Shown here piece after piece: positions 1 through 11,296 of a DNA stretch of 64,000 nucleotides. A program made the translations under genes and the position numbers. Under the pieces are notes generated by a model. The model did not search any database and was not told the DNA's origin. It saw only the letters and a list, made by a program, of their open reading frames with translations. Every line of letters starts with the position of its first letter. Position 1 is the first letter of the stretch. This stretch comes from Flavobacterium enshiense DK69 (GTDB taxonomy: Bacteria; Bacteroidota; Bacteroidia; Flavobacteriales; Flavobacteriaceae): the NCBI RefSeq assembly GCF_000498495.1, contig NZ_AVCS01000009.1, positions 310,001-374,000 on the forward strand, read 5' to 3'.

Positions 1-200
1 CGACGAGAACTTTCTCCAGTGTGTTTGAGATGTATGTGTAAGTTTAACATGCCGATGACGACCGATTAAATGAAGTAATGAATTTATTATGAGGGATTTA
101 ATCGATGGTTAGCCAGTCAGATTGGCCAAAAAGGGCTGTAGTGACATAATATTAGGTTTGTTTTTAATTATAAGGTGAGTTAGTTTTAAAAATTAAAAAA

Positions 201-223
201 GCCGTTCAGGATTTCTGAACGGC
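201..223 (-). terminator. Rho-independent terminator of the TonB-plug protein gene
   Basis: A perfect 9-bp stem (GCCGTTCAG / CTGAACGGC) with a 5-base loop lies just past the stop codon of the minus-strand gene and is followed on that strand by a run of T. Positions 1-200 show no convincing gene; stops are frequent in all frames. Confidence 0.85.
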
Positions 224-231
224 TTTGAATT

Positions 232-2610
232 TTATGGGATTTCGATAATTTTTGTTTCTGAGATTATCTGCCCGTCTGTGGCTATGCCTTCGATGACTAC
301 TTTTACTGTTTTCACGTAGTAATTAGGGATCGAGAATTTGAAAATTCCATTTTCATCGGTTTCCACATTAGGCTCCCAATGGATTGTTCCAAAATCTACG
401 AATCCTTCATCGCTATAGCTGGTATATTTAGGATTGGTAAATTGTTTAAGTTTCTCAAAACCATTTTTAACCAAGAACGATTGCGAATTGATCCTTGTCC
501 TTGGGTTCGAGCCAAACGTTTTTTTGGTATAAATCCGTATTATACCATTGGCGGCATCCATTCCGCCCCCGTAACCACTTTTATTGATATAAATCTCATC
601 AACTCTGCTCATACTATAGCCTAACAGCCAGCTAAAATCAGGAACGGGGGTGTCGTCTATGTAAATAGCCGGGCTTTTAGTTCCTAAAAAGGAAGTAGAT
701 CTCCTTCCGATGATTCTTACGGTGAGTCCCTGGATTGAAACATCGTAACCATTTGCGGCTATATATTGCAGGATGTCTCTACTGGCATCCGCATCCGTTA
801 CTTTGTAGCCTTTTGCCATCGCGTTGTTAAAGCGTTTCAGGTTTTTAAGCTGAGTTTTTTTCTCTTTGGTTCCGATTGTGATAGTATCCAGTTGAATTGC
901 CTTTGCAATTTTCGGAAAATGAAAGCTTGAATTTTCAGTGTTGTTTATTGTTGTTTCCGGACAGTTGTTTTGTGTTGTTTTGAATGGCTTGATGAAAGTC
1001 CTATTGTTGTTTAAAACCTGAGCGGCTGATTTTAGTTCGATACGTCGGTTTTTTTTGTCCAAAAGAGAAAAATGTACCAAAGTTGAATCGGAAACCAGAA
1101 TGTTTTTAAAATAAAACTCGTTTTTCTCGTTGATTGGCGATAATTCACTCAGCTGAGATGTCAGGGAATTGATTTCTACTTTGGAATCCTTGTCATTTAC
1201 CGGGATATTGATGGTTCCTTTAATGGTAAGTCCATTGTCAAAATCAAATTTCTTTTGAGGTGAAGAGGTTAGCATTGTCTGCCAATTGTATTTTGATTTT
1301 TGACACATCAGATAGGTGTCCAATTCATAATGTTTTCTTTTTGAAAAATCGGAGAGTAATTGATTGCCATCCGGAGATTTTTCGCTTAACTGGTTGTCAA
1401 GTAAAAAAGAGTTGTATATGGTTTTCTTTTCTGCTAAGGATTTGGTTCCAGCAGGTAAAACAGAAACGCTCAGTGTTCCTGAGAGAATGGTGCTTGTTCC
1501 GCTGATTACAATCGAATCGTTTTGTTTTCTGATAACTTTAAGGTCGATATTTCTTTCGAACTTCAACGGTTTGTATATTATTCTTTCGGCTACTTTTTTA
1601 TGGTTTTTATCAACCAGATAAAGTGTGTTGATTCCGTTCAGGAAATTTTCATTGGGTAAGGCCAATAATTGCTCCGTATTGTTGTCTTTAAATGAAAAAG
1701 GGACATACGAACTGTAGTCGTCTTGTTGGATTACAAGTGTTAAAGGTTCGTTTTTGTATTGGTCCAGACTTTTGCTGTTGGTTTTGATTTTTAATGTAGT
1801 CTTGTTTTCAAAAGTGTAATTATTGGCTGAAAAAGTGATTCCGCTACTTTCCGGGAAAGGCAGTTTTTCTTCTATTTTAGTATCGTTTATTTTGAAAACG
1901 GCTTTATATAATTCGCTTTTCGTTTGCGTAATTTCGAATTTGCCGTAGCCTAATGCGTTAGTGCTGAAATTTGTGATGGTTTCGCCTTTGGGATTGAGTA
2001 TTTCTCCGTCTTTTACGCTTATGCCGTTTCCGTTGCAATCGCTGATTTTAACGGCTATTGTGTTTGATGTGCCTTCTAAAAACACATTTCCTTCAGGAAA
2101 GAATTCTGTTTTTAGTGTTTTCAAGTTTACAATGCTCGAGTTGGGGATTGTTTTTCCATCTTTCGGATTGATGATTTTAACTTCGAAAACTGATGATTCG
2201 TTTTCTGAGAAATTGTTCATGTAGTTTGTGAAAACCTGCAGATAGTATTTGCCGGTACTTATGTTTTCGTCAAGCTTGATGTTTCCTTCGAAAATACTGT
2301 TTTCAGCATAAAATAAATGCGTTTTAATTTTAGTTCCTTTCTCGTCAAACAACGAGATAAGAACATTGGAAGTCAAAAAATAAGGCTTTTTATTTTTCTT
2401 TTCTATAATGTATCCTTTGAACCAGATTTCGTCGCTGGTTAAAAAAATGTTCTTGTTAAGGTGAAGATGGATGTTTTCCCTGTCAAGTTTGAAATACTCT
2501 GTAAGGGCATCGTTTATTTTTTCATGGCTTTGGTTTATTTCAGCTTGTGAAAAAACTGAGTTTTGTAGTGTAAGGGCGATAACTAAAAAGACTAATTTTT
2601 TTAAGTTCAT
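232..2610 (-). CDS. Secreted protein with macroglobulin-like domain and TonB-receptor plug domain
   Basis: A 792-residue protein with an N-terminal signal peptide (about residues 1-22, cleaved near FSQA). Residues about 45-140 resemble the MG2-type beta domain seen in many Bacteroidota surface proteins. The last third contains a plug-like segment (IYIDDTPVPDF, then GGGMDAANGIIRIYTKK) as in TonB-dependent receptors, but there is no room for a beta-barrel after it, so it is not a transporter by itself. Proteins of this architecture are common in Flavobacteriaceae and their role is not established. A -7-like box (TACATTCG on the minus strand, 2631-2638) precedes the start and a strong terminator follows the stop, so it appears to be a single-gene transcript. 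Confidence 0.75.
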   Translation of the reverse strand: MNLKKLVFLVIALTLQNSVFSQAEINQSHEKINDALTEYFKLDRENIHLHLNKNIFLTSDEIWFKGYIIEKKNKKPYFLTSNVLISLFDEKGTKIKTHLFYAENSIFEGNIKLDENISTGKYYLQVFTNYMNNFSENESSVFEVKIINPKDGKTIPNSSIVNLKTLKTEFFPEGNVFLEGTSNTIAVKISDCNGNGISVKDGEILNPKGETITNFSTNALGYGKFEITQTKSELYKAVFKINDTKIEEKLPFPESSGITFSANNYTFENKTTLKIKTNSKSLDQYKNEPLTLVIQQDDYSSYVPFSFKDNNTEQLLALPNENFLNGINTLYLVDKNHKKVAERIIYKPLKFERNIDLKVIRKQNDSIVISGTSTILSGTLSVSVLPAGTKSLAEKKTIYNSFLLDNQLSEKSPDGNQLLSDFSKRKHYELDTYLMCQKSKYNWQTMLTSSPQKKFDFDNGLTIKGTINIPVNDKDSKVEINSLTSQLSELSPINEKNEFYFKNILVSDSTLVHFSLLDKKNRRIELKSAAQVLNNNRTFIKPFKTTQNNCPETTINNTENSSFHFPKIAKAIQLDTITIGTKEKKTQLKNLKRFNNAMAKGYKVTDADASRDILQYIAANGYDVSIQGLTVRIIGRRSTSFLGTKSPAIYIDDTPVPDFSWLLGYSMSRVDEIYINKSGYGGGMDAANGIIRIYTKKTFGSNPRTRINSQSFLVKNGFEKLKQFTNPKYTSYSDEGFVDFGTIHWEPNVETDENGIFKFSIPNYYVKTVKVVIEGIATDGQIISETKIIEIP

Positions 2611-2648
2611 TCTTTGTAAAATTTAAACCGCGAATGTATCAAAAAAAA

Positions 2649-2675
2649 ACTGCCTGAAAGGAAAATCAGGCAGTT
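2649..2675 (-). terminator. Terminator after groEL
   Basis: A 10-bp perfect stem (AACTGCCTGA / TCAGGCAGTT) with an 8-base loop, followed on the minus strand by a long T run. It ends the groES-groEL transcript; A-rich sequence on the other side may let it work in both directions. Confidence 0.85.
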
Positions 2676-2702
2676 TTTGTGAGAAATATTCTAAATAAAT
2701 GA

Positions 2703-4337
<1,635 letters not shown>

Positions 4338-4399
4338 TTATTTATTTGTTGATTTGTTTCGCCAGTTTGCTGACTCTGTAGTTTTATTTTGATTCCGGA

Positions 4400-4675
4400 T
4401 TAGATGATCGCAAGAATGTCGTCCTCACGCATGATAAGGTAATCTTTGCCGTCGAATTTCAAATCGGTTCCGGCATATTTTCCGTATAAAACAGTATCAC
4501 CTACTTTTACAGTCATGGTGTGGTCTTTTGTTCCGTTTCCAACTGCAACTACCGTCCCTTTTTGAGGTTTTTCTTTTGCAGTGTCTGGGATGAAGATTCC
4601 AGAGGCAGTTTGTGTTTCTGCTGCCATTGGTTCTACAAGAACGCGGTCTGAAAGTGGTTTAATGGTTAATGCCAT
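4400..4675 (-). CDS. groES: Co-chaperonin GroES (Hsp10)
   Basis: A 91-residue co-chaperonin that caps GroEL and controls release of the folded substrate. The length is normal for the family. The N-terminal [12 protein letters not shown] motif, the mobile-loop region around [15 protein letters not shown] and the C-terminal [14 protein letters not shown] are all intact. It is the first gene of groES-groEL; the upstream gene secG ends 139 bases away with its own terminator between, so groES should have its own promoter. Confidence 0.97.
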   Translation of the reverse strand: MALTIKPLSDRVLVEPMAAETQTASGIFIPDTAKEKPQKGTVVAVGNGTKDHTMTVKVGDTVLYGKYAGTDLKFDGKDYLIMREDDILAII

Positions 4676-4750
4676 AATTATATTTTTTATGTGTTATTAA
4701 TTTTGATGGTTTTCCTTTTTTCAGAAATTATGCCAAGGCCTATAAACTGA

Positions 4751-4758
4751 CAAATTTA
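4751..4758 (-). promoter_or_regulatory. Candidate -7 box of the groES-groEL promoter
   Basis: TAAATTTG on the minus strand fits the Bacteroidota -7 consensus TAnnTTTG and sits between the secG terminator and groES. The partner -33 element is not clear because the upstream sequence is the terminator stem. No CIRCE inverted repeat (TTAGCACTC-N9-GAGTGCTAA) is present, so heat control must use another route. Confidence 0.35.
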
Positions 4759-4769
4759 CTAAATAAAAA

Positions 4770-4793
4770 ATGCCAGCACTGACATGCTGGCAT
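4770..4793 (-). terminator. Terminator after secG
   Basis: A perfect 9-bp stem (ATGCCAGCA / TGCTGGCAT) with a 6-base loop, followed on the minus strand by TTTTTTATTT. It separates secG from groES. Confidence 0.8.
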
Positions 4794-4814
4794 TTTAAAG
4801 TATTTTACAGAAAA

Positions 4815-5201
4815 TTATTTTTTAGCTTCTTCTGTCGCAGCAGCAGGTTGAGCAGCATCAGTTGCAGCAGGAGCTTCTTGTTTTGAAGCCTCTGGAGTTG
4901 CTGGTGCAGCCGGAGCCGGAGTCGCAGCAGGAACAGCAGTGCTGTTGTCAATGATTTTTGAAGCATTTTCACCTAAGTTTCCAGTGAAGCTTAAACTTGA
5001 TAATAAGATCAAAGCGATTAATAAACCAGCTAATGTCCAAGTACTTTTATCAAGGAAATCATTTGTTTTTTGTACGCCACCAATCATTTGTGATCCTCCG
5101 ATAGAAGAAGATAAACCTCCTCCTTTAGGATTTTGAACCATAACTACCACTACAAGTAAAAAACATACGATTGTGATTAACACTAAAAAAATTGAAAACA
5201 T
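4815..5201 (-). CDS. secG: Preprotein translocase subunit SecG
   Basis: A 128-residue inner-membrane protein, the small third subunit of the SecYEG channel, which assists SecA-driven export. Two hydrophobic helices (about residues 2-22 and 55-75) flank the conserved cytoplasmic loop with NPKGGGLSSSIGG, the family signature. The C-terminus is a long Ala/Pro-rich tail (about residues 90-128), longer than in E. coli SecG and typical of Bacteroidota. It lies 11 bases after the TPR protein gene, in the same transcript as lptE. Confidence 0.93.
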   Translation of the reverse strand: MFSIFLVLITIVCFLLVVVVMVQNPKGGGLSSSIGGSQMIGGVQKTNDFLDKSTWTLAGLLIALILLSSLSFTGNLGENASKIIDNSTAVPAATPAPAAPATPEASKQEAPAATDAAQPAAATEEAKK

Positions 5202-5212
5202 ATTATAATTCT

Positions 5213-6136
5213 TTAATTATTGTTTTGTTGTAAAAGTCTAATATCCGAAATACGGTCTGCAAAGAAACTACTTTTTTCTGGATATTTCAAAATTAAAATC
5301 TCATAAGCTTGAATTGCTTTTTGATATTTTTTCTGTTCAAGATATACTTTGGCTAAAGTTTCGGTCATTAAATAGGAGTTGTCCTGTGTGGATTTCTCAA
5401 TGTTTATAGGGGTTATGACGGCATTTTTAACCGGCGCTATTTTTGGATTGCTTTCTATAAACTTATCAATGAGTTCTGATTTTTTCTTTTTTTCTTCGTC
5501 GGCTTCAGCTTCTTTTGGTTCGTTTTCTCTGTTAATTGGTGTAGCTTTTGCCAATTGTAGCCATTCCTGGAACGAATGTTTTTCCTGAACAGAGAATTCC
5601 AACGGTTTTCCTAATTCAAGTTTTTCCTCAATTGTTTCCGGTGCTTTTTCTTCGGCAGGAACTGGATCGGTCGAAACTGTTTCTGCTGTTTTTTCCGGTT
5701 CGGCAATCTGAATAGAGGAAAGAATGGATTGTTCGAGCGGGTTCGCTTTAGGCTGAACTTCTATCGCTTGAGGGATAACAATTTTGTATTGGTTGACAAT
5801 GATGTTGTTGATAGCTGCTTCTTTTTCTTCCAGGAAAGCTTTCTGTATGGAAACAAAGTTTTCTGAAGTGATGAACTCAAATAAAACACTTCGGTCAGCT
5901 GTATAAGCAGCTGTTTTTTTTAATTCCTGATTGTAACGGAAACTTTTTTGATTGTAAAGCCCCTTCAGAAGAATGGCTCTGACCGGTTGGAAATATGGAA
6001 ATTCACTCAAAACCGTTTCTAGTTCAGTGGTTTCCTGTCCGTTCAAGCTGTCGGGTTTATTAATCAGGTATGTTAAATCGTTTACGTTCAAAATGCAGTT
6101 TGAATTTATAATGGAACAATTTATGGATTTATTCAA
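5213..6136 (-). CDS. TPR-like protein of the lptE-secG locus
   Basis: About 307 residues, function unknown. The N-terminal 110 residues form a conserved domain with YFQPVRAILLKGL and AAYTADRSVLFEF; the middle is Glu/Lys-rich and low in complexity; the C-terminal 60 residues (YLMTETLAKVYLEQKKYQKA onward) look like one or two tetratricopeptide repeats. Relatives occupy the same place between lptE and secG in other flavobacteria (from memory). The start is uncertain: the ATG at 6136 is the longest option, but the conserved part begins with NVNDLTYLI, so a TTG at 6091 (292 residues) is possible. No signal peptide is evident. Confidence 0.75.
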   Translation of the reverse strand: MNKSINCSIINSNCILNVNDLTYLINKPDSLNGQETTELETVLSEFPYFQPVRAILLKGLYNQKSFRYNQELKKTAAYTADRSVLFEFITSENFVSIQKAFLEEKEAAINNIIVNQYKIVIPQAIEVQPKANPLEQSILSSIQIAEPEKTAETVSTDPVPAEEKAPETIEEKLELGKPLEFSVQEKHSFQEWLQLAKATPINRENEPKEAEADEEKKKKSELIDKFIESNPKIAPVKNAVITPINIEKSTQDNSYLMTETLAKVYLEQKKYQKAIQAYEILILKYPEKSSFFADRISDIRLLQQNNN

Positions 6137-6163
6137 ATAGTTCCGACAGAATTATTTGAAAAA

Positions 6164-6667
6164 TTACCATTTTGCCAATGAGGCATTAAAAATGTCCTGA
6201 GTAATCCTTTCAAAAATAACGTCCAGCGCTTCTGTTAAATTGGCTCCGACCAATTGTTCATTTGCGGGGAAATCATGATAAAATGAAAACGGTCTTTCGA
6301 AATCATCATCCGGATTTTTCTTGTTCGTAAAACGAACGTTTACCGTGATGGTAAGTCGGTTTTGTGCTGCCTGCTGATCGGCAGTTGCCGTCATTGGCGT
6401 GATTCGGTATTCTTTGATTTCGCCTTCATAAACCAAATCACCCCCTGTATTTGTCAGGCTCAGATTGGTCTGATTCTGTAGCAATTCCTGAAGTTCTATC
6501 GTAAAAGTACGTTCGATTCCGGGTTCGATCAGAGAGGCATTGTTCTGAAAGTAATTTACCTGAAAGGTTTTAGCGTCAATTTTCCCTGTTCCGGTAAAGT
6601 TGTAAACCGAACAATTGCTAAAAAGTAGCAGTGTTGCAACGGCAATGATATATTGTAAATGTTTCAT
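6164..6667 (-). CDS. lptE: LPS-assembly lipoprotein LptE
   Basis: A 167-residue lipoprotein. A signal peptide ends in a lipobox (LLFSNC, Cys20). The rest matches the LptE family: CSVYNFTGTG after the lipid anchor, then a beta-sandwich with LTNTGGDLVYEGEIKEYRI. LptE is the outer-membrane plug protein that works with LptD to insert lipopolysaccharide. It lies 22 bases after the sigma-54 activator gene and upstream of the TPR protein and secG, an arrangement recognisable across flavobacteria. Confidence 0.88.
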   Translation of the reverse strand: MKHLQYIIAVATLLLFSNCSVYNFTGTGKIDAKTFQVNYFQNNASLIEPGIERTFTIELQELLQNQTNLSLTNTGGDLVYEGEIKEYRITPMTATADQQAAQNRLTITVNVRFTNKKNPDDDFERPFSFYHDFPANEQLVGANLTEALDVIFERITQDIFNASLAKW

Positions 6668-6689
6668 CTGATTTTAAAATCCAAATATA

Positions 6690-7955
6690 TTATAAATCGA
6701 ATTGTTTTATTTTTCGGTACAATGTCCTTTCCGAAATTCCCAATTCATCGGCGGCAGCTTTTCGTTTTCCTTTGTTTCGCTCGAGCGCTTTTTTGATAAG
6801 TTCAATCTCTTTTTCGTCCAAACGAAGCGAATCTTCTTCTTCCACGGTTTCGGCAAAAAGATAATTCTGGTCATCATCCTCATCTTCAAATTCTTCCTGA
6901 AGATTTTGGTTTTGTACCGGGAATGCCGTTAAAGAAGGTTCTTCAAACGGCACTTCGCTTTCTTCTTTTTGTCCGTAAATGCGTTGAATAAGATTCTTGT
7001 TGGTTTCCTGAACGTTTTTGACATTACCGCCCTGCATCAGTTCCAAAGTGAGCTTTTTCAGGTCGTTCAGGTCACTTTTCATGTCGAAAAGGATTTTATA
7101 CAAAATCTCACGTTCCGAGCTGAAATCGCTTTCCGATTTTTTAGTTCTGATTACCGATGGCAATGTACTTCCTTCTGCCGGTAAATAGGTTTGCAGGGTA
7201 CTCAGCGTAATGTCGCGATTGGTTTCCAAAACAGAAATCTGTTCGGCCGCATTTCGCAACTGACGGATATTTCCGCCCCAACGGTATTTTGTCAGATACT
7301 GTATGGCATTGTCGTCCAGTTTGATGGGCGGCATTTTGTATTTATGAGCGAAATCCGAAGCAAATTTTCGGAACAATAAATGAATGTCGTCTTCTCTTTC
7401 GCGTAACGGCGGTAACATGATTTCTACCGTACTTAAACGATAATATAAGTCTTCGCGGAATTTTCCTTTTTCGATGGCGTCAAACATGTTGACATTGGTT
7501 GCTGCCACGATACGTACATTGGTTTTTTGTACTTGTGAAGAACCAACTTTGATGAATTCACCATTTTCCAAAACACGCAATAAACGTACTTGGGTGGTCA
7601 ATGGTAATTCTCCCACTTCGTCCAAAAAGATGGTGCCGCCATCCGCAACTTCAAAATACCCTTCACGGGTGCCTGTTGCTCCCGTAAAAGACCCTTTTTC
7701 GTGTCCGAACAATTCACTGTCGATAGTTCCTTCCGGAATGGCTCCACAGTTCACAGCTATGTATTTTCCGTGTTTTCGGTGCGAAAGGGAATGTATTATT
7801 TTTGGAATACTTTCTTTACCAACACCACTTTCTCCGGTCACCAATACCGAAATATCGGTTGGGGCGACCTGAATGGCTTTTTCAATCGCACGGTTGAGCT
7901 TTGGGTCATTCCCAATAATCTCAAATCGCTGTTTTATGGCTTGAACTGATTCCAT
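6690..7955 (-). CDS. Sigma-54-dependent transcriptional activator (AAA+ and Fis-type HTH)
   Basis: 421 residues. The AAA+ domain fills about residues 10-240, with Walker A (GESGVGKE), the sigma-54 contact loop as GSFTGATG (the usual GAFTGA with Ala to Ser), Walker B (GGTIFLDEVGEL) and the LYYRLSTVEIMLPPLREREDDI region. The C-terminal 30 residues are a Fis-type helix-turn-helix (RKAAADELGISERTLYRKI). There is no N-terminal receiver, PAS or GAF domain, so control must come from elsewhere. A Glu/Asp-rich acidic linker sits between the two domains. It heads the lptE-secG operon, 45 bases from the miaB stop codon. Confidence 0.92.
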   Translation of the reverse strand: MESVQAIKQRFEIIGNDPKLNRAIEKAIQVAPTDISVLVTGESGVGKESIPKIIHSLSHRKHGKYIAVNCGAIPEGTIDSELFGHEKGSFTGATGTREGYFEVADGGTIFLDEVGELPLTTQVRLLRVLENGEFIKVGSSQVQKTNVRIVAATNVNMFDAIEKGKFREDLYYRLSTVEIMLPPLREREDDIHLLFRKFASDFAHKYKMPPIKLDDNAIQYLTKYRWGGNIRQLRNAAEQISVLETNRDITLSTLQTYLPAEGSTLPSVIRTKKSESDFSSEREILYKILFDMKSDLNDLKKLTLELMQGGNVKNVQETNKNLIQRIYGQKEESEVPFEEPSLTAFPVQNQNLQEEFEDEDDDQNYLFAETVEEEDSLRLDEKEIELIKKALERNKGKRKAAADELGISERTLYRKIKQFDL

Positions 7956-8000
7956 TTTTCGTTACGGGTTTGTAAAGCAACCTTTGTTTTGTTGAACGAT

Positions 8001-9452
8001 TTAGTTCTGCATGTTTGAATACCCAACCGCTTCTCCAATTAGGGTGGCAGTAGTGCAATCGTTTACTTTTACCAACACGAAATCGCCTGGTTTGTAATCA
8101 CCCTTAGGGAAAACTGTTACCATATTTTCAGAATTTCTTCCGCTCCAGTGCGCATCCGATCGTTTTGATTCTTTTTCGATCAAGACTTCTACAGTTTGGT
8201 TTAGGAAACGTGAGGTTCTTCTGTGGCTTAATTCCTGTTGTAAGTCGACAACTTCCTGTAAACGACGTTTTTTTACTTCTTCAGGGACATCATCCTCCAT
8301 TTTTCGGGCAGCCAGCGTTCCTGGTCTTTCCGAATAAGCGAACATGTATCCGAAATCGTATTCAACATACTCCATCAGGCTCAAAGTGTCCTGGTGATCT
8401 TCTTCGGTTTCGGTTGGGAAACCGGTAATCATATCTTGTGAAATCGAGCATCCTGGGATAATCGCTTTGATTTTATCTACCAAAGCCATGTACTCTTCAC
8501 GGGTATGCTGACGGTTCATTTCTTGTAATATACGTGTACTTCCGGATTGTACCGGTAAGTGGATGTAGTTGCATATATTGTCGTGTTTCGCGATAACATG
8601 CAACACTTCTTCATGCATGTCCTGTGGATTTGAAGTTGAGAAACGGAAACGCATTTTTGGGAACTGAACAGCACACATGTCTAATAATTGTGCAAAATCC
8701 ACTGCTGTTGCCTTTTGCATCTCAGTAGCTTTTTCAAAATCTTTTTTCAGTCCGCCTCCATACCAAAGGTAGCTGTCTACGTTCTGACCCAAAAGCGTAA
8801 TTTCTTTAAAACCTCTTTCCCACAGATCTTTGATTTCCTCCAAAATGGATTGTGGTTCACGACTACGCTCACGGCCTCGTGTAAAAGGAACTACGCAGAA
8901 TGTGCACATGTTGTCGCATCCTCGCGTGATTGAAACAAAAGCATTGATGCCGTTACTTTGTAAACGTACCGGTGAAATATCGCCATAGGTTTCGTCTTTC
9001 GATAAAATTACGTTGATGGCATCGCGTCCTTCTTCCACTTCTTTCAACAGATTTGGCAGATCCTTGTAAGCATCAGGGCCCACAACCATGTCTACGATTT
9101 TTTCTTCTTCCAGAAACTGGCTTTTCAAACGTTCGGCCATACAGCCCAAAACGCCCACTTTCATGCCTGGGTTGATACTGCGTTTTACTGCATTGTATTT
9201 TTCCAGACGTTTGCGAACGGTTTGTTCTGCTTTATCGCGTATTGAACAGGTATTCACCAAAACCAAATCGGCTTCTTCCAGATTTTGGGTGGTGTTGTAA
9301 CCTTGTTCGGTTAATATGGAAGCTACGATTTCACTGTCCGAAAAATTCATCGCACAACCGTAACTTTCAATAAAAAGTTTCTTAGTATTCTCTTCTTTTT
9401 GTTCTAAAACCAGGCTTGTACCTTGTTTCTTCTCATCAATTTCCTTTTCCAT
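8001..9452 (-). CDS. miaB: tRNA-2-methylthio-N6-dimethylallyladenosine synthase MiaB
   Basis: A 483-residue radical-SAM methylthiotransferase that adds a methylthio group to isopentenyl-A37 in tRNAs reading U-starting codons. The three MiaB domains are present: the N-terminal UPF0004 domain with its three cluster cysteines (SYGCAMN, VNTCSIRD, LGCMAER), the radical-SAM core with GCDNMCTFC (CxxxCxxC) near residue 180, and a C-terminal TRAM domain (about 395-475). About 25 extra N-terminal residues precede the conserved KKLFIESYGCAMN. The length is normal. Confidence 0.96.
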   Translation of the reverse strand: MEKEIDEKKQGTSLVLEQKEENTKKLFIESYGCAMNFSDSEIVASILTEQGYNTTQNLEEADLVLVNTCSIRDKAEQTVRKRLEKYNAVKRSINPGMKVGVLGCMAERLKSQFLEEEKIVDMVVGPDAYKDLPNLLKEVEEGRDAINVILSKDETYGDISPVRLQSNGINAFVSITRGCDNMCTFCVVPFTRGRERSREPQSILEEIKDLWERGFKEITLLGQNVDSYLWYGGGLKKDFEKATEMQKATAVDFAQLLDMCAVQFPKMRFRFSTSNPQDMHEEVLHVIAKHDNICNYIHLPVQSGSTRILQEMNRQHTREEYMALVDKIKAIIPGCSISQDMITGFPTETEEDHQDTLSLMEYVEYDFGYMFAYSERPGTLAARKMEDDVPEEVKKRRLQEVVDLQQELSHRRTSRFLNQTVEVLIEKESKRSDAHWSGRNSENMVTVFPKGDYKPGDFVLVKVNDCTTATLIGEAVGYSNMQN

Positions 9453-9610
9453 AAAGCACTTAAAAGTGTAAAATCTTAGGGCAAAGATAGTACTAAATTT
9501 TATTTTCTGACAAGATGGCAGATTTGTTTAACAAAAGTTTTGGGAGCTTGCCATTTGATTGCTTTAAAGCTATAGTAAGGGCACCAGATAATAGTCCTCT
9601 ATTAAAGTGT

Positions 9611-11179
9611 TTAGTGCAGGAGATATCCTTGTGAAACTTTTCTAAAGTCGGCAATTTGTTTTTGTTCCCAGTCACTGTTTTGACTTAGTTCTTTGGATAG
9701 GAGGCTTGCGACTTTTTCAGCACATTCGATAGCTGCCTGAGCGTCTAAAAATAGCAGTCGAAGTCTTCTTGCTAAAATATCTTCCACTGTTCTGGCCATT
9801 TCGTTTCGGATGGCCCAAACTACTTCAGATAAAGTATAAGGGTAATTGGGGTGTAATTTTTCTTTTAGCTCAGGTTCGTTTTCCTGTAATTTTAAAAGTT
9901 CCGAAATATCGGTGCCGTAAACAGACAAATGATTTTTTCGTTCAGATTCTGTAACGGTTGTGTGCCCGTGAATAGCGATGCTTCGGGTTTTACATTCGGC
10001 TTTTGGTAAATAGTGAATCTCGATTACTTTGTCTACTACATCTTCAGCAATTTTGCGATACGTTGTCCATTTACCGCCAATGACTGAAATTAGACCTGAG
10101 TCCGAAACAATAATCTGATGGTTTCGGGATATTTCTTTCGGGTCTTGTCCTTCTTTTTTTGGTAACGCCAAAGGTCTTAATCCTACAAAAACAGACAGGA
10201 CATCGCTTCGTTGTGGTTTTTTTGATAAAAAAATCTGAGCCGTTTCCAGAATGAAATTGATTTCTGTTTCTAATGGTTTGGGCTCCAAACTTGGTTCGTC
10301 AACAGGAGTGTCTGTTGTACCTACAATCAGTTTATCGTGCCAAGGTACCATAAAAAGCACTCTGCCATCGCGGGTTTTCGGAATTAAGAGCGCATTTTCG
10401 CTCGGCAGGAATGATTTGTCAAAAACCAGATGTATTCCCTGGCTTGGAATAACGAACTTCCTGTTTCTGGAACTGTCCAGACTCATGATGTCGTTCGTGA
10501 ATACTCCGGTTGCATTAATTACTGCTTTGCCTTTCAGATCATATTTTTCGCCAGTTTCCTGATCCTCGATTATAATGCCTGAAATTTTATTTTCATCGTT
10601 TTTTAGGATGTTGACGGCTTTGGCGTAATTTAAAAGACAGGCACCGTTTTCAATGGCGGTGCGGGCTAGATTTATGGCGTAAAGAGCGTCGTCAAACTGA
10701 CCGTCATGATAAAGAATCCCTCCTTGCAATCCTTCTTGTGCTATTGTCGGAAGTAATTCGATTGTTTTCTCTTTGGATATTGATTGGGAACTTCCGAAGC
10801 ATGTGCTGCCGGCCAGTAAGTCGTATATCTTTAAACCTGTGGAGAAATAATAACCATTCAATCGGCTGTATACCGGAATGACAAATGCCTGACTTTTTAC
10901 CAGATGGCCGGCATTCTTTAACATCAGTTCCCTTTCTTTTAAAGCTTCTCGTATTAGGGCAATATCGAGTTGTTCTAAGTAGCGAATTCCTCCATGTGCT
11001 AATTTTGTGCTTCTGCTGGATGTACCTTTGGCAAAATCAACCGCTTCAACCAAAACAGTTTTGTAACCCCTGCTGGCAGCATCGAGCGCAATTCCCAATC
11101 CGGAAGCGCCACCTCCTATAATAATAACATCCCACTCAGATGTTTTTTTTAATTGGGTTAGCTGCTCTTCTCGCTTCAT
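9611..11179 (-). CDS. glpD: Aerobic glycerol-3-phosphate dehydrogenase GlpD
   Basis: A 522-residue FAD enzyme that oxidises glycerol-3-phosphate to dihydroxyacetone phosphate at the membrane and passes electrons to quinone. The N-terminal dinucleotide-binding motif (VIIGGGASGLGIALDAA, residues about 20-36) and the GlpD signature TSSRSTKLAHGGIRYLEQ follow in order. The central part has WHDKLIVGTTDTP and the C-terminal domain holds ARRLRLLFLDAQAA. Full length. No glpK or glpF lies next to it. The 158 bases to miaB hold nothing recognisable. Confidence 0.95.
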   Translation of the reverse strand: MKREEQLTQLKKTSEWDVIIIGGGASGLGIALDAASRGYKTVLVEAVDFAKGTSSRSTKLAHGGIRYLEQLDIALIREALKERELMLKNAGHLVKSQAFVIPVYSRLNGYYFSTGLKIYDLLAGSTCFGSSQSISKEKTIELLPTIAQEGLQGGILYHDGQFDDALYAINLARTAIENGACLLNYAKAVNILKNDENKISGIIIEDQETGEKYDLKGKAVINATGVFTNDIMSLDSSRNRKFVIPSQGIHLVFDKSFLPSENALLIPKTRDGRVLFMVPWHDKLIVGTTDTPVDEPSLEPKPLETEINFILETAQIFLSKKPQRSDVLSVFVGLRPLALPKKEGQDPKEISRNHQIIVSDSGLISVIGGKWTTYRKIAEDVVDKVIEIHYLPKAECKTRSIAIHGHTTVTESERKNHLSVYGTDISELLKLQENEPELKEKLHPNYPYTLSEVVWAIRNEMARTVEDILARRLRLLFLDAQAAIECAEKVASLLSKELSQNSDWEQKQIADFRKVSQGYLLH

Positions 11180-11296
11180 GAAGTAGTTTTAATTGTTTTC
11201 GTTTTTTGAAGTATTAACAAATTTAAACTTTGCTGTTTGATGTACAACTAAATGGTGGGTTTTTTTGGTGTATATGTATTGGTGATAAGGGAAATG

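Noticed and set aside
4676-4770. CIRCE operator for groES-groEL
   Set aside because: No TTAGCACTC-N9-GAGTGCTAA inverted repeat or close variant is present.
9493-9675. A 60-codon minus-strand frame overlapping the end of glpD
   Set aside because: It overlaps the well-supported glpD C-terminus in another frame, with no family-like sequence.
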